Source of the DNA: Trichostrongylus colubriformis
Lineage: Eukaryota > Nematoda > Chromadorea > Rhabditida > Trichostrongylidae
DNA: 64,000 bases
NCBI GenBank assembly: GCA_963978905.1
Contig: OZ022256.1
Span: forward strand, 33,939,426-34,003,425
Reading direction: 5' to 3'
In this document: in pieces, positions 24,501 through 36,500 of the stretch
Position numbering within the stretch: the stretch's first letter is position 1
Layout of the letters: each line of letters begins with the position of its first letter
Notes under the pieces: model-generated
The model's input: only the letters and a program-made list of their open reading frames with translations
Told to the model about the DNA's origin: nothing
Databases searched by the model: none
Program-made: the position numbers and the translations under genes

Positions 24501-27500
24501 ATAGGGTGGCGCAGAAACAGGCAGCCACGCCCCGCCGTCGATACGCAAAGTATGAACGCTGCCTTACTGCACTCACGGTTGGCCGAGCTTATGCGCCACT
24601 CCAAGCAAGGTACCATCTCCAAAATTTGTACTCTCTCCGCTTCAATTTGCAATTTTGGTTTTCATGATTATCAGGTTCACACGAATCCCGTTTAATCTAC
24701 CTAGGTCTTATTTCAAAGTTCCGTGGGTAATTAAGAACCCTTCCTGGTTAAATATTTCGCTTTCAATATCGTTTCTAGGATCCCGATTTACGTCACCATC
24801 TAACACGAATGGTCACTGATGTTGCCGTTAAACTGGATCAGAACCAAATGATCCGATTCGATAGTGTGTGAGTTTTCGAGGGCATTTTTCTTGTTCAGTG
24901 AGGAGAGGGCATTTGCTGAGCCATTGCTAGAAAGTCGCGAGGAGTGTTTTTGCCACACCTTCACCGTGCACAGGGGTACGATATTTCTCCCTGCAGTACT
25001 CTCCTACCGGCAAATGCTCTTTCGGAGAACGTGGAATGTGTGTTTAAGCTGCCATTTCATGATTATCCTCTGAATGTGAGTACAACTACAGGAACGCTTT
25101 TATGCACGCCACCGATCTTGGCAGAATCGCGTCCAATTTCTATGTCAAATACGAAACAATAGAAATGCTGAACGAAACCGGTGAACTAGGCGAAGTTTTT
25201 TCATTGTCCTTTCTCTTTATGGTGAACTACTATCAGGTCTTCCTGTATCGCTCAGCGCATTCATGCCAGATGACATGGTGATAGCTCTGATATCAATGGC
25301 TACAGAATTCAGTCAGCTGAAGGTAAGGTAGAACAATTCCATTGGTCCCTGTTTTCCGAGCTTCAACGCTCTATCTTGTCTGCTGCATCTTTTCATTTCG
25401 CGAATGTTTTATTTCCAAGATACGTGAAGAGGAATGTCTCGATCTTGAAGAGTTGATTAGCTGTGGATGCGTGCTACCTCTACGCGGTGGAGGCCTGGCA
25501 AGTGTTGCTGGGAAAGTGAATGTTTTGCTGCAGGTGAATTCACTTTCCGCTTATTTGCAGGTGAAAAGGCCTTTCACTATCTACGTATGTCAGCTTTTTC
25601 ATTGGTTAAGGATGTTACAATGGCTAGCGATCATAGCATTCACAGCTTGAGCCCCTAAGCGATTCAATTTCATCGCAACTAATCGAGGTGTATGTACTGT
25701 ATGTACAAATGCTTGTGCAGGTCGGCATTGAAAGCGAATAAGTAGCGAATATGTATGCAAGACCTCAGCACAAACTCTACAGTTACAGCTATGGTTTTGA
25801 GAAAATTAGGAGAGGGTACTCAATTTCCATTCCCCGCTTTTTCTATCTGGAAGGAGCTCTATGCTAACGTCTGTGATTGATGTCGAGAACCGGTTCCTGA
25901 CTCCGCAGCTTCAAAGGCGAACTCTTCGGAAGGGGTAAAGAGAGTGCTTCGGTTACTTGGGAATTCCGAATTCTAATCCATCGCGGTCAGAAAACTTCTC
26001 AGATTATGCAACTTTTAACACTTTTCTGTTTTGTTTCAGAGTCACATTTCGCGAACGTTCGTTCGCAGTTTCTCGCTGGCATCGGAATCACTTTATGTGC
26101 AGCAGAATGCTGGTCGATTGTGTCGCGCGATATTTGAGATTGTTCTGCGAAGAGGATGGGCTCAGGCTGCAAACGCATTTTTAACAATGTCAAAATCCAT
26201 AGAGAAGCGTGTTTGGCCTAATCAGAGTAGCTTAAGGTGTGTTCCCCTTCTTGCTTTATATGATGCGATTTACAGAATCGCGATGATTGACGATGCTGAT
26301 AGATTGGTTGATTACATTGTTTTCGCTGCATTATTTCCGCAAACAAATGCTTAAACTCATTTTAAAAAGGGCGTGGTGAACTACGTCTCATGGTCCCTCT
26401 GAAAAAAGTCTATTTATTCGAGCAGTAAGGCTGTTCAGTTCGCTTAAATTTATGCTATTTATTATGTAGTCTTCCAGCATCATGACTGGTGTCTCGCCTT
26501 TTAAATAAACCGGAAGGGGACCGAAACAAGAGGAAGATGCGAAGAAATGAGCATTTACGAACACTGAAGTTAGAAGCGATAATCGGTGAAAGAACCCGGA
26601 TTAAAAGCGCGACGCTGCGGTATGTATTCGCATCCGATTCGCATCAACACACTGACTTTCCGAGTTGTCCGCTGCAGGAGACGGGCCGCGCGCTAACGTT
26701 AATTTTAGCACCTGACCCCCACCGCAGAGTGGCCATTCCCAACTACATTAGCATTCATGTAAGTACATCTAGAAACACTATAAGAAAGAACAAGGAGAAA
26801 GTAAAAGGAAAGAACAACTTCATGATAGAAACATCACCTCTTGGCACCATGCCAAGGCGTCAAATTGGCGAGTTTGTGCAATGGCGGCCACTTGAACTCT
26901 ACCGAACTATGCCTGTTCTACCGTAGGCCAAAATACCCCCTTCCGGTGTCTTCAAAGAACAATTGCGTGAAGGAGCCAACTTACGAATACGCAGTATTCT
27001 TCCAAACACGGATTTTGTCCACTCTTTTCAATGTTCGCCGCATATTCAGAACTGTACAGCCAAAATATCCTACCACATATAATTCACTCAGTACGTCTGT
27101 GCGTGTGTAAGTCTATGTGTGTCCGTCTGTCACGAATTTCATATCTCACGTCACAGCAATGGTGGGATCCTGAGTTTTGCAAATGATATAGGGTGAGACG
27201 GGGACACTAGCGGTGGGGGACCGAAAGCGATAGAACTGATAAGGGCTCATAAGGAGCGTCGGAGGGCAAGTGTTGCCAAACCTGTTACGCTTTCGAAGTT
27301 GGCCCTAGAGCGTTGAAGCTCATGGGTACTCGTCGGGTAGCGTCGATCGTGAAGCTTTGACATACATACGAGCTCTACGGGGATTGGAACAAGGCATCAG
27401 TGGTGACTGATCCGAATTGATAAGGATTGATAACGAGCGTCAGTAGGCAAGAATGGCCAAGTCCTTTGGCGTTTCGGCTGACAGTAGAGTATTCAGAGTC

Positions 27501-30500
27501 ATAATCGTTGGTGGTGGTGAGAGAGCCTTAAAGACACAGTAAGGGATAAATTTCGTAGATTGTGGAATTTGAAAGTAGGGGTGTCCATCAATGTAACAGT
27601 GGAGAAAAAACGACATTAAATTGCGGAAAAAACCGAGGAAGAGGAATCCGAAAATCTCTTTCGCTCTCACGTCCCCCCTACGTCAGTAGCCGGGGGTACT
27701 GCAGGCAGGCCAGAAGCTGAATCAGCCGGCCACGATCGTTCTTCAGCCCCTCCCCGGCAATTCGCCCGGTTGCATGACTGCAGGACGCTGCGCCGCGCTG
27801 CGGGACCGTGATAAGACCCCAAGCCGCGCTTTTCCAATGCGAGTTCGCTGCACATAACCTCTTCTGAAGTGGAGGTTCGTTTTCAGAGAACATGTATTTG
27901 CAGTTATCAGTTCTCCCTTACACCTTCTCGTGCCTTTAACCGTCACTGATCGAAACTGATAACGACTGGTAAGATGGTAAGAGTCTCCAGCAACTGGATG
28001 AAATGGAATCCTGTGCACCGTTCATTACTATAACATGATCATTATGGTTGGAGTGAGTGGTGTTCAGTGCCATTGGATGTGCAAACTTCCTTTATGCCCT
28101 CATATCAATTGCAACAACGTACTGACCGCTGAAATGTCTAGCCTTTCAAGTAATGGCGTCTATCTTTTGATACTACGTCTAGTGGATGAACGAGATGAGG
28201 AATTTGCGTTGTAGCGGAATTGTGGCATCTGCGAAAAAATGCTTTATGGATGTCGGTTGGGAGAATTGCGAAATTCACGATTTTGTAGAAATGCATAATT
28301 ATGGGATGCGCGGATTGCGGAGTTTTCATTTTCTAATATTCTCGTCCCTTCAGACTTCGGGAATCAATATGTATCTGTTCCTTTTCCGCCCATTCCGCAA
28401 TTCTGCATTTTCACATTGAAGAAATTCCGCAGTTCTCCCGCTCGATGATAGTTGTCGGTACTTCTACTTTTCGTATGTCCGTATGTTTCCATATCTCAGG
28501 CAGCTCCATGAATTTCTTCGGGTGGACCTCATTGAAAAGGTGGAGCGGCGCAAACTCACGGAGGCTCAGCTCCTGGATCTCACAGCGAAGGAATTAGGTT
28601 GTTATTTCGAATGTTTTTTCTGGGGTACCCTTTCGCGTATCCTTGGTGCTGCAACGATATCCTAGTGTTGACAGCCTCCCAGTCCTTTTTTTGTTTGCAG
28701 GCTACATGTTCAGCTGCGATGGAGAAAAGCTGTATCAGACAATGCGTATGCTGCCGCGCTTAGAAGTCGAAGCTACTCTCAAACCAATTACTTAGTAAGT
28801 CTCGATAGCTACATTTGTGACTTGCCGAGTTTTTCAAAAAATTTCAGTACAATCATTCAAGTCACGGCCACTCTGACTCCTGCGTTCTTCTGGAATGACC
28901 GTCTTTTAGGGAAGAGTGGAGCTCAATCTTTCTGGCTGACACTGGAGAATATAGATGAGAATTTGATCGTTCATCAAGAGAGGATTGCTATTAACAAGAA
29001 AAAAGTTGGATGTTATGTTTAATATTGCAACGAAGAGTTTACACTACCACAATGTTCAGGTGAAAACAAAGGAACCACAGCACTTGATATTCACCATCCC
29101 TATTCGAGATCACCAACTGACTAACGTTTTCCAACTCCGAGTCGCCAGTGACTACTTCCTCGTTGAGGACACCGTTGTGGCACTTTCCCTGCACAATTGT
29201 ATTCTGCCGAAATCGTACAAGGCTCATACAGGTGACATCTTTTAGTCAGGCATTCTCATCTATCGTATTTTATCTTGCTCCCTAAATGAAGCGAGTTTTT
29301 GGAATGCTGCTGTAACAGCCAGAGCAATCATTCGGCAAGAGAGCTCTTTTATTACTGCTGATTTTTGGGTCGATCATTCAAATTCAATTATATTTTCCTG
29401 CGTAACCGGATCAGTTCCGCTTATCATTTATCCTGGGACTACTCTCCTCCCATCCCGCCCGTCAATACGACCCCCTGTCGCCCGTCAAGTACAATCCCCT
29501 GTCGAGGAACCTCGGCTCCAGATTCACCTAGGTCAAGCCTGGGCCTAGGGTTCTCAGGGAGTCATTTTTCGCAAACTCCTCCAGCACTCCTCGACGATCA
29601 CCTCTTCGGATGTTTTGGACCAATTTAGCAACCACTTTTGCAGACATGTAGATGACCTAAAATTTGAGTCATACTAAACACAGTTGAAGAGGTAGGCATT
29701 AGATGATTAGGCAAAAGATTTTTCGCGCAACATTTTTTAATGAGTGCACCTAAGCAACTCAGATGTTGAATCAACATACAAGCCTAGTGCAGCTCTCGAG
29801 GTGTAGCGCAGCTCCACCTTGTACTGAATCATATTACAGTTAGCTCATTATGGTTACTACCTTGGTCACTAAAGTACTGAGAAGGCGAGGAACATTTCGT
29901 GGGTAGTCAAACGCCGGATTGACTTACTACTGACATCACTGATTTTTTTGAATTTTTAATAATTGTGGAAATCGTTCTCGCGACGTGAGAGCAGAAATAG
30001 GCAGCCCGTTCGTTCACCATGCATTCATAGAATTTTTTCTAGATTTACTACCTCTCGATCCGCTACCTGTGACAACTTTAAGGAATAAGACATTTGAATC
30101 CATTTACAATTTTGCATACTTCAACCCAATTCAAACCCAGGTATATCTTGTTGTTTTTTCCTTACTGTTTTCGTGATGTTTTATTGCGAAATTCATATGA
30201 AATCTAATAATTTTAGATTTTTCATTGCCTTTATAATACAGACGAGAACGCGCTTATCGGTGCCCCAACCGGTTCCGGAAAAACACTCTGTGCTGAGTTG
30301 GCCATATTTCGGCTGCTGCTCAACTACCCTGGTAAAAAGGTGTGTTGTTTCTAAAACGCAGAAGATGTCTTGCCTTCCACCTTCTCTCAAAAACTATGTC
30401 ACTCAGTTTCCTTATTTTTTCAGTGTGTTTATATTGCTCCACTGAAAGCTTTGGTGAGAGAACGTGTATTGGACTGGAGAGAAAAGTTCGAAAAGAGGAT

Positions 30501-33500
30501 GGGTTACAAGTAAGGATTTTTCAACTCTTTTTTACACCACAGGATCCATAATTACCCATTTGGCTCACGTTCCAGAGTAGTGGAAGTGTCTGGCGACTAC
30601 ACTCCTGATGTCAGTATTTTGAATGCTGCTCCGATTATGATCACAACACCCGAGAAGTGGGATGGTATAACGAGGTGAATTTTAAACAGCTAGTTAGAGG
30701 TGTCTTCAAATTTCGGTTGGTCATGAAATGAATAGCATCATCGCTCCTGGCTCTAAAGATCAAGGTATTCAGGAGCTGGGCAACTCGAGAATATGTGAGG
30801 AAAGTGAATCTAATCGTTATTGACGAGATCCATCTATTGGGAGTCGATCGAGGAGCAGTTCTGGAAGCGATCATCACCAGGCAATGATTATTGGCAGTTA
30901 TAATTGGAATCAATCTATCTATTTGTCCGTCTGTCTCTGTTTGTCTTTCTGTGTGTCTGTCGCGAAATTTGGAATTACCTGAAGGACAATCTGTAAAGGT
31001 CGCGTCAAGTGTGGGATAGGCAGATAAGCAAGGAACGCCCTCACACGATGTTAGACGATAGAGTTGTTGTTAGACGATAGAGACATCAGCGCTATGTATA
31101 TCGTACATAGACCATGCAGGACTCTTGGCATGCGCTGAAACATTCGGTGCTTAAGAGAAAAAGTTGTGATCCTGATTCAGTTCCAAAGTGGCTCAGACGT
31201 GAGGAAACATGTGAGGACAGTCACGTGTTGCAGGGTGATGAAAAAGACCTAGCAACAGTGATTGTTTTGGGCGGGCGGAGCTTATATCAAATATCTCACA
31301 CAAAGTTCGGAACAACCCGGAGGACAATCTGTAATGGTGGAATCAAGCTCGGATAGGTAATGCATGGGTAAATAAGTAAGGAGCGCAAGTATCCAAAGCC
31401 ACGTACCGAATTAAAATTTTTAATTCAGTTCCCAAAGCCAGACCTTAGGAAAAGTTGGATTGAAGTCAGCGATAAATTTTTGGAAGAGGTACGCTAGGAC
31501 AGGACATGAACTAAGTTGAAGGAATCGTCCACGAAAAATGAGTTCGTTTGTTACCCATATATTCATATTGTATTTGTCTAATAAGGGTTGCAAGCAAAGT
31601 TTAACGCGAAAAAGTGCGAATTCGACTAAGATACACCTCACCGAATTCTCGACCGAGTGGGCGAGGCCTCCGAGTAAAAGCCTCGTCCCGTCGTCCGCCG
31701 CGGTCAGGAATGGAGAGTGGTACTGTTCACGTTGCTTTCTGTTCCTGCTATGCGTCTCCGACCGCGGCGAACGACGGGATGGACACCTGCTCGGAGGCCG
31801 CGCCCATCCGCTCGAGACTTCGTGGTGCTGTGTTTTAGCCGGATTCACATTTTTTCGCGTAAAACTTTGCATGCGGCCCGCATCAGGCAAATACAACATA
31901 AATGTTAGGTTTTCCCGAAAGTCCTGTAGGATTTTTCCAGAAGCATCAATTGCTATTGTTTACTTCAAGGCGGATCTAGGCGGTTCAGGAATACGGTAGA
32001 ACGTTCTCTAGGCGTGGCAGGTGAGGTGGCAGAGTTTTGTCGATCACACATTGGTGAACGTCGTTGTCTAAATGTTGTCTGTTAGAATAAATAATAATGA
32101 AAAATGATCGAAAAAATCCTACAAGACTTTGGAAACAGCCTAATACATGGGTTACAGAGAGACTCATTTTCGATGGACGATCCCTCAAATGGCGTCTGCT
32201 GTAGGCGGAGCGTGCGCGAAATAATTGGTACCCAAACCGAAAAGCTTCAGCTGAGTTCCGAAACCGCCTAAACATAGGGAAAGTGGCTTGTGGTCATGAG
32301 ATTGAGACTCTGAAAGAAGTGAAAGAGACTCGCCAGTAGTGGGCCGGTCTCATTAGTTGCTAGTCTATTTCAAGCAGTATCAGTTGCTATCACTTTCGAT
32401 TGCTCAGCGCTAGCGTCACTTTGCCACCCCCTGCTAGCGCTAGCGTCGCTTTGCCACATGGTACGCTTGTAAATTCAGGATCTCATCATTGCTGCGATGC
32501 GAGATAATTTTGTGACAGACGGATGGACACATAGGCCGCGTTCAGACTTTGCGATTCTGCGTTTTTGCGATTTTGCGATTTTGCGATTCTGCGATTTTGC
32601 GATTTTGCGATTCTGCGATTTTGCGATTCTGCGATTTTGCGATTTTGCGATTCTGCCTTTCTAGCAGGATTTCCTTTAGTATTTTGTTTATTGTGAGCGT
32701 GTTCAACTTAGATTTATGTTTGTTTTGTGTTTTACGTGTGTGTTGTGTGTGGGTTGTGTGTTTTGGCGTGCATGTTGTTCATAGTTATTGATTTACATTT
32801 ACGATGGTCTTGCCAGTTGCTGTATAATGTTTACTACCTTCTTCTAACCCATATTTGTTCCTTTTTCAGAGTCGATACCTTCTTATTCGATGTGATTCAA
32901 TTTGTTGATGTTATTTTGTAATTTTTTAAAATATGGAGATGTTATTCATCATCGCACGTAAATCCGGTAAGTTTATCTGAATTCTTGCTGATTCCTAGTG
33001 ATTTAGACCTTCTTTCTCTATTTGTAAGAGCTTGTTTGTGTTTGTAGCTGTTAGCTTTGGCCGAATTTGGGTGACTTCATCAATACTACCCCACACTTTT
33101 TACCTTGCAATCGAAAAGTTACAGAATTGCGCAGTATTTTCAAATCGTTGTTTCAGTGATGTTTCGAAAATATTGTCTTCTGACTGTATGCATAACATCA
33201 TGACAGTTGCTGTGAACAGATATGATGTTCTTCAACGAAGGTACGTGTTTTCAACTGCGCTTTCATATGAAGTACAATAATATCTCCATCATCAGTATTC
33301 TTACTTTTTTGCTTCGCTTTATTTTCATAATTCCCGGTGAGTGCCTTTTTATTGCAGGTTGACGCGTTTTCACGTTAATACGAGTATAGAAAATGTGATA
33401 TTCAAATTCAGTGCTAATAGAACCCCAGAGGGGAAGTATGTACAGCGTGACTTTGCTTTTGCTTCATGATTGCACATTAATATTTCTATCAAATCGTAGC

Positions 33501-36500
33501 CTGACGACATTGCAGGTTGATCATGTTGATGTTGTTGTTGTGTTGATGTTTCTTGACGATGTTTTTAATCGGTGTGACTTTAATTGATGTTTTTTGTTGT
33601 TGTGTACATAAGTGAAGCTATATTTGCAAATATGAAGAAAATGCGCCTACAAATGTAAAGAAAATGATTCAATAAATTGTTGTCTATCGTCCACTTTGCA
33701 GTTTTGCAGCGAGTACGTCAGTACGAATGAGGTCAGCCAATTCTCACTTCACCCATCAAATGCAAGAGAGCCAATACACGTTTTATACATTACTTAAGGT
33801 GATCAAGAGAAAGGGAGCACACAAAGCTACTTTATCTTTATATTTAGTTGCTCACAGGCTCGAGCTGTATACCCTCGTCCGGGCATGCCGGCTCGTTTGT
33901 ACACTCGTTTGGGCTGACTACCATGTCTGTATAATGGAAGTGCTCTTTGTCTGGACTCCCCCTCCTCTACGTAGTAAGCTAGAGCAAGAGTGTAAAGAGA
34001 TGCAAGGAATTCCATGTATTATGACTGGGAAAGCGTACGATAGTTGGTGCCCTAAAAAGGCTTGCATAATGTGTATTTATTATAGTGAAGAAAGTAAGTG
34101 ATATACGTGTGTGATTCTCGAAACCATTCGTTGTGTCGTACCTCAGGCTCTCGATTTAATTAATAGATTTATAATAATCTTGGAAATATGGCCAATGCTG
34201 AGAAACCAGTCTTCCAAAAAATATAATCAAAAGGAAATATGCTACGAATTCTCCATGAACCACAGACTCCATGGATCGAGAAGACCGTTGTTACCGTTTG
34301 ACAAAAAAGGCTTTTCGAAGTGTTTGAAGCTCTGCCATCGTCAACTTGAGATGTGAGAGAATAAAACCCAGCCAAATCTCCTTCAAAACAACCACTGGTG
34401 AAAAATGTTGACAGATAAAACGTGAAAATGTCTTTTTTGGCTGACCTCATTCGTACTGACGTACTCGCTGCAAAACTGCAAAGTGGACGATAGACAACAA
34501 TTTATTGAATCATTTTCTTTACATTTGTAGGTGCATTTTCTTCATATTTGCAAATATGGCTTCACTTATGTACACAACAACAAAAAACATCAATTAAAGT
34601 CACACCGATTAAAAACATCGTCAAGAAACATCAACACAACAACAACATCAACATGATCAACCTGCAATGTCGTCAGGCTACGATTTGATAGAAATATTAA
34701 TGTGCAATCATGAAGCAAAAGCAAAGTCACGCTGTACATACTTCCCATCTGGGGTTCTATTAGCACTGAATTTGAATATCACATTTTCTATACTCGTATT
34801 AACGTGAAAACGCGTCAACCTGCAATAAAAAGGCACTCACCGGGAATTATGAAAATAAAGCGAAGCAAAAAAGTAGGAATACTGATGATGGAGATATTAT
34901 TGTACTTCATATGAAAGCGTAGTTGAAAACACGTACCTTCGTTGAAAAACATCATATCTGTTCACAGCAACTGTCATGATGTTATGCATACAGTCAGAAG
35001 ACAATATTTTCGAAACATCACTGAAACAACGGTTTGAAAATACTGCGCAATTCTGTAACTTTTCGATTGCAAGGTAAAAAGTTTGGGGTAGTATTGATGA
35101 AGTCACCCAAATTCGGCCAAAGCTAACAGCTACAAACACAAACAAGCTCTTACAAATAGAGAAAGAAGGTCTAAATCACTAGGAATAAGCAAGAATTCAG
35201 ATAAACTTACCGGATTTACGTGCGATGATGAATAACATCTCCATATTTTAAAAAATTACAAAATAACATCTCCAACAAATTGAATCACATCGAATAAGAA
35301 GGTATCGACTCTGAAAAAGGAACAAATATGGGTTAGAAGAAGGTAGTAAACATTATACAGCAACTGGCAAGACCATAGTAAATGTAAATCAATAACTATG
35401 AACAACATGCACGCCAAAACACACAACCCACACACAACACACACATAAAACACAAAACAAACATAAATCTAAGTTGAACACGCTCACAATAAACAAAATA
35501 CTAAAGGAAATCCTGCTAGAAAGGCAGAATCGCAAAATCGCAAAATCGCAAAATCGCAAAATCGCAGAATCGCAAAATCGCAAAATCGCAAAAACGCAGA
35601 ATCGCAAAGTCTGAACGCGGCCATACACTGCACACACACATGCACAGACGCATTGAGTAAATCATATACATGCAGTCAGAACGTGGTGCCTTTGGCTTTT
35701 TGAACGTGATTAGCTTAACGCAAGTGAGGCGGCGACGGAGTTTCCTGAAAGTCATTCCGGTGACATGTCGTAACACCGCGATGGTGGCGTAAAATTTTGC
35801 GACTAGAGTGCCCGCTCATCCAGCATCGCCATAGAGAGCGCACGGTTTTTTATGTGGTAGTAATTAGCGAGTCAGTTAATTCAATTGTCGCTGTCATGAT
35901 GGTCATTAGTGATGATGGGATCTCTTCTTATTTTCGATTACTTACAGACTGAAGTTATTAACTCGGAAGTCCTGCGTACGAGAATCTCCTGCACGACTCC
36001 TTGGGCTTTCAACGGCACTTGCAAACGCTGGTGATGTCGCCGAGTGGTTGGGAGTTAGAGATGTCAGTGCTGTGCACACAGCGATTCGTGTGCAGCAAGT
36101 GATGAGTTTGCTGAAGCATGTTTTTTTAGGAGGGACTCTTCAACTTCCGGCCGTCGGTCCGACCCGTGCCAATTGATGTACACATCCAAGGTTTTCCTGG
36201 TCAACATTATTGTCCGAGGATGGCACTCATGAACAAACCGGCCTTCAAAGGTACAACTTGCAGAATTTGATTTCTTTGTCATTGATCGGGGAAAAGTTCC
36301 ATCAAACTTCTCGTACTGACGCCTCGGGCATAGACACGGAACCAAAAACGATATCGCTTAAGTTCTACATACTATCATTCGAGCTTTTAGTTAGCCGCCA
36401 ATATCTATCGGCTGAGCAGTAGCCATGAATCTGCTGTGATTTTTTGTCCATCATGTCAAGAGAAAAATGTGCGCTCACGATTTTGGAAAAAAAGTGGAGA

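Larger units (their letters stand above)
20792..24867 (+). other. ASCC3 exons 20-28: cassette 1 RecA2 and winged-helix region
   Basis: Exons 20792-20900, 20972-21040, 22040-22105, 22157-22282, 22340-22405, 22472-22583, 23302-23424, 23536-23648 and 24779-24867. Readable motifs are VKQGHQVLV then VFVHARNAT (motif IV region), [34 protein letters not shown] (motif V) and [12 protein letters not shown] (motif VI). The winged-helix part follows with [41 protein letters not shown] and [11 protein letters not shown]. Key residues are intact. Phase agrees at each of the nine exons. Confidence 0.93.
26237..28499 (+). other. ASCC3 intron 32 (2.26 kb), repeats
   Basis: It contains a TGATAAGG-family copy (27070-27470), a reverse copy of repeat P (27510-27945) and GCGGAATTGTGG-type low-complexity sequence (28190-28440). 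A 145-residue ORF at 26489-26926 shows no recognisable domain; I cannot support it as a gene. Confidence 0.75.
25092..29231 (+). other. ASCC3 exons 29-36: first Sec63 (helical/Ig-like) region
   Basis: Exons 25092-25180, 25237-25322, 25420-25533, 26040-26236, 28500-28597, 28701-28794, 28848-29004 and 29060-29231. Diagnostic segments are [28 protein letters not shown] then IREEE (human EEFDQIKVREEE), [41 protein letters not shown] (ratchet helix region), then the Ig-like part with [26 protein letters not shown] and [15 protein letters not shown]. All junction phases agree. The 2.26-kb intron between exons 32 and 33 is repeat-filled. Confidence 0.93.
30881..35947 (+). other. ASCC3 intron 41 (5.1 kb), GC-AG, with large transposon
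   Basis: The donor reads CAG/GCAATG and the acceptor CTTACAG. The intron contains repeat A copy 3 (31518-32190) with a small nested element (31904-32152), a reverse TGATAAGG-family copy (32370-32533) and the 3.09-kb long-TIR element (32534-35622) inserted into that copy. At 30905-31030 there is a short GTCTGTCTGT repeat. I see nothing coding for the host. Confidence 0.8.
30043..36250 (+). other. ASCC3 exons 37-43: cassette 2 RecA1 domain
   Basis: Exons 30043-30140, 30217-30339, 30424-30509, 30576-30674, 30773-30880, 35948-36062 and 36130-36250. Seen: [12 protein letters not shown] (Q-motif region), [19 protein letters not shown] (Walker A), [55 protein letters not shown] (DEIH), [20 protein letters not shown] and [18 protein letters not shown]. 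Exon 41 ends ACCAG before GCAATG, so intron 41 has a GC donor; the phase across it is correct. The catalytic motifs of this C-terminal cassette, the active one in human ASCC3, are all retained. Confidence 0.93.

Noticed and set aside
26489..26926. 145-residue intronic ORF as a nested gene.
   Set aside because: No domain, no splice or start context, and surrounding sequence is repeat-like.
32549..32660. Short regularly spaced repeats suggesting a CRISPR-like array.
   Set aside because: The units are contiguous octamers (TTGCGATT) with no spacers, at the end of a eukaryotic transposon.
33032..35145. Two identical-looking 82-residue proteins on opposite strands (33032-33280 and 34897-35145).
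   Set aside because: They are the two arms of one inverted-repeat transposon; no homology or codon signal supports a gene.
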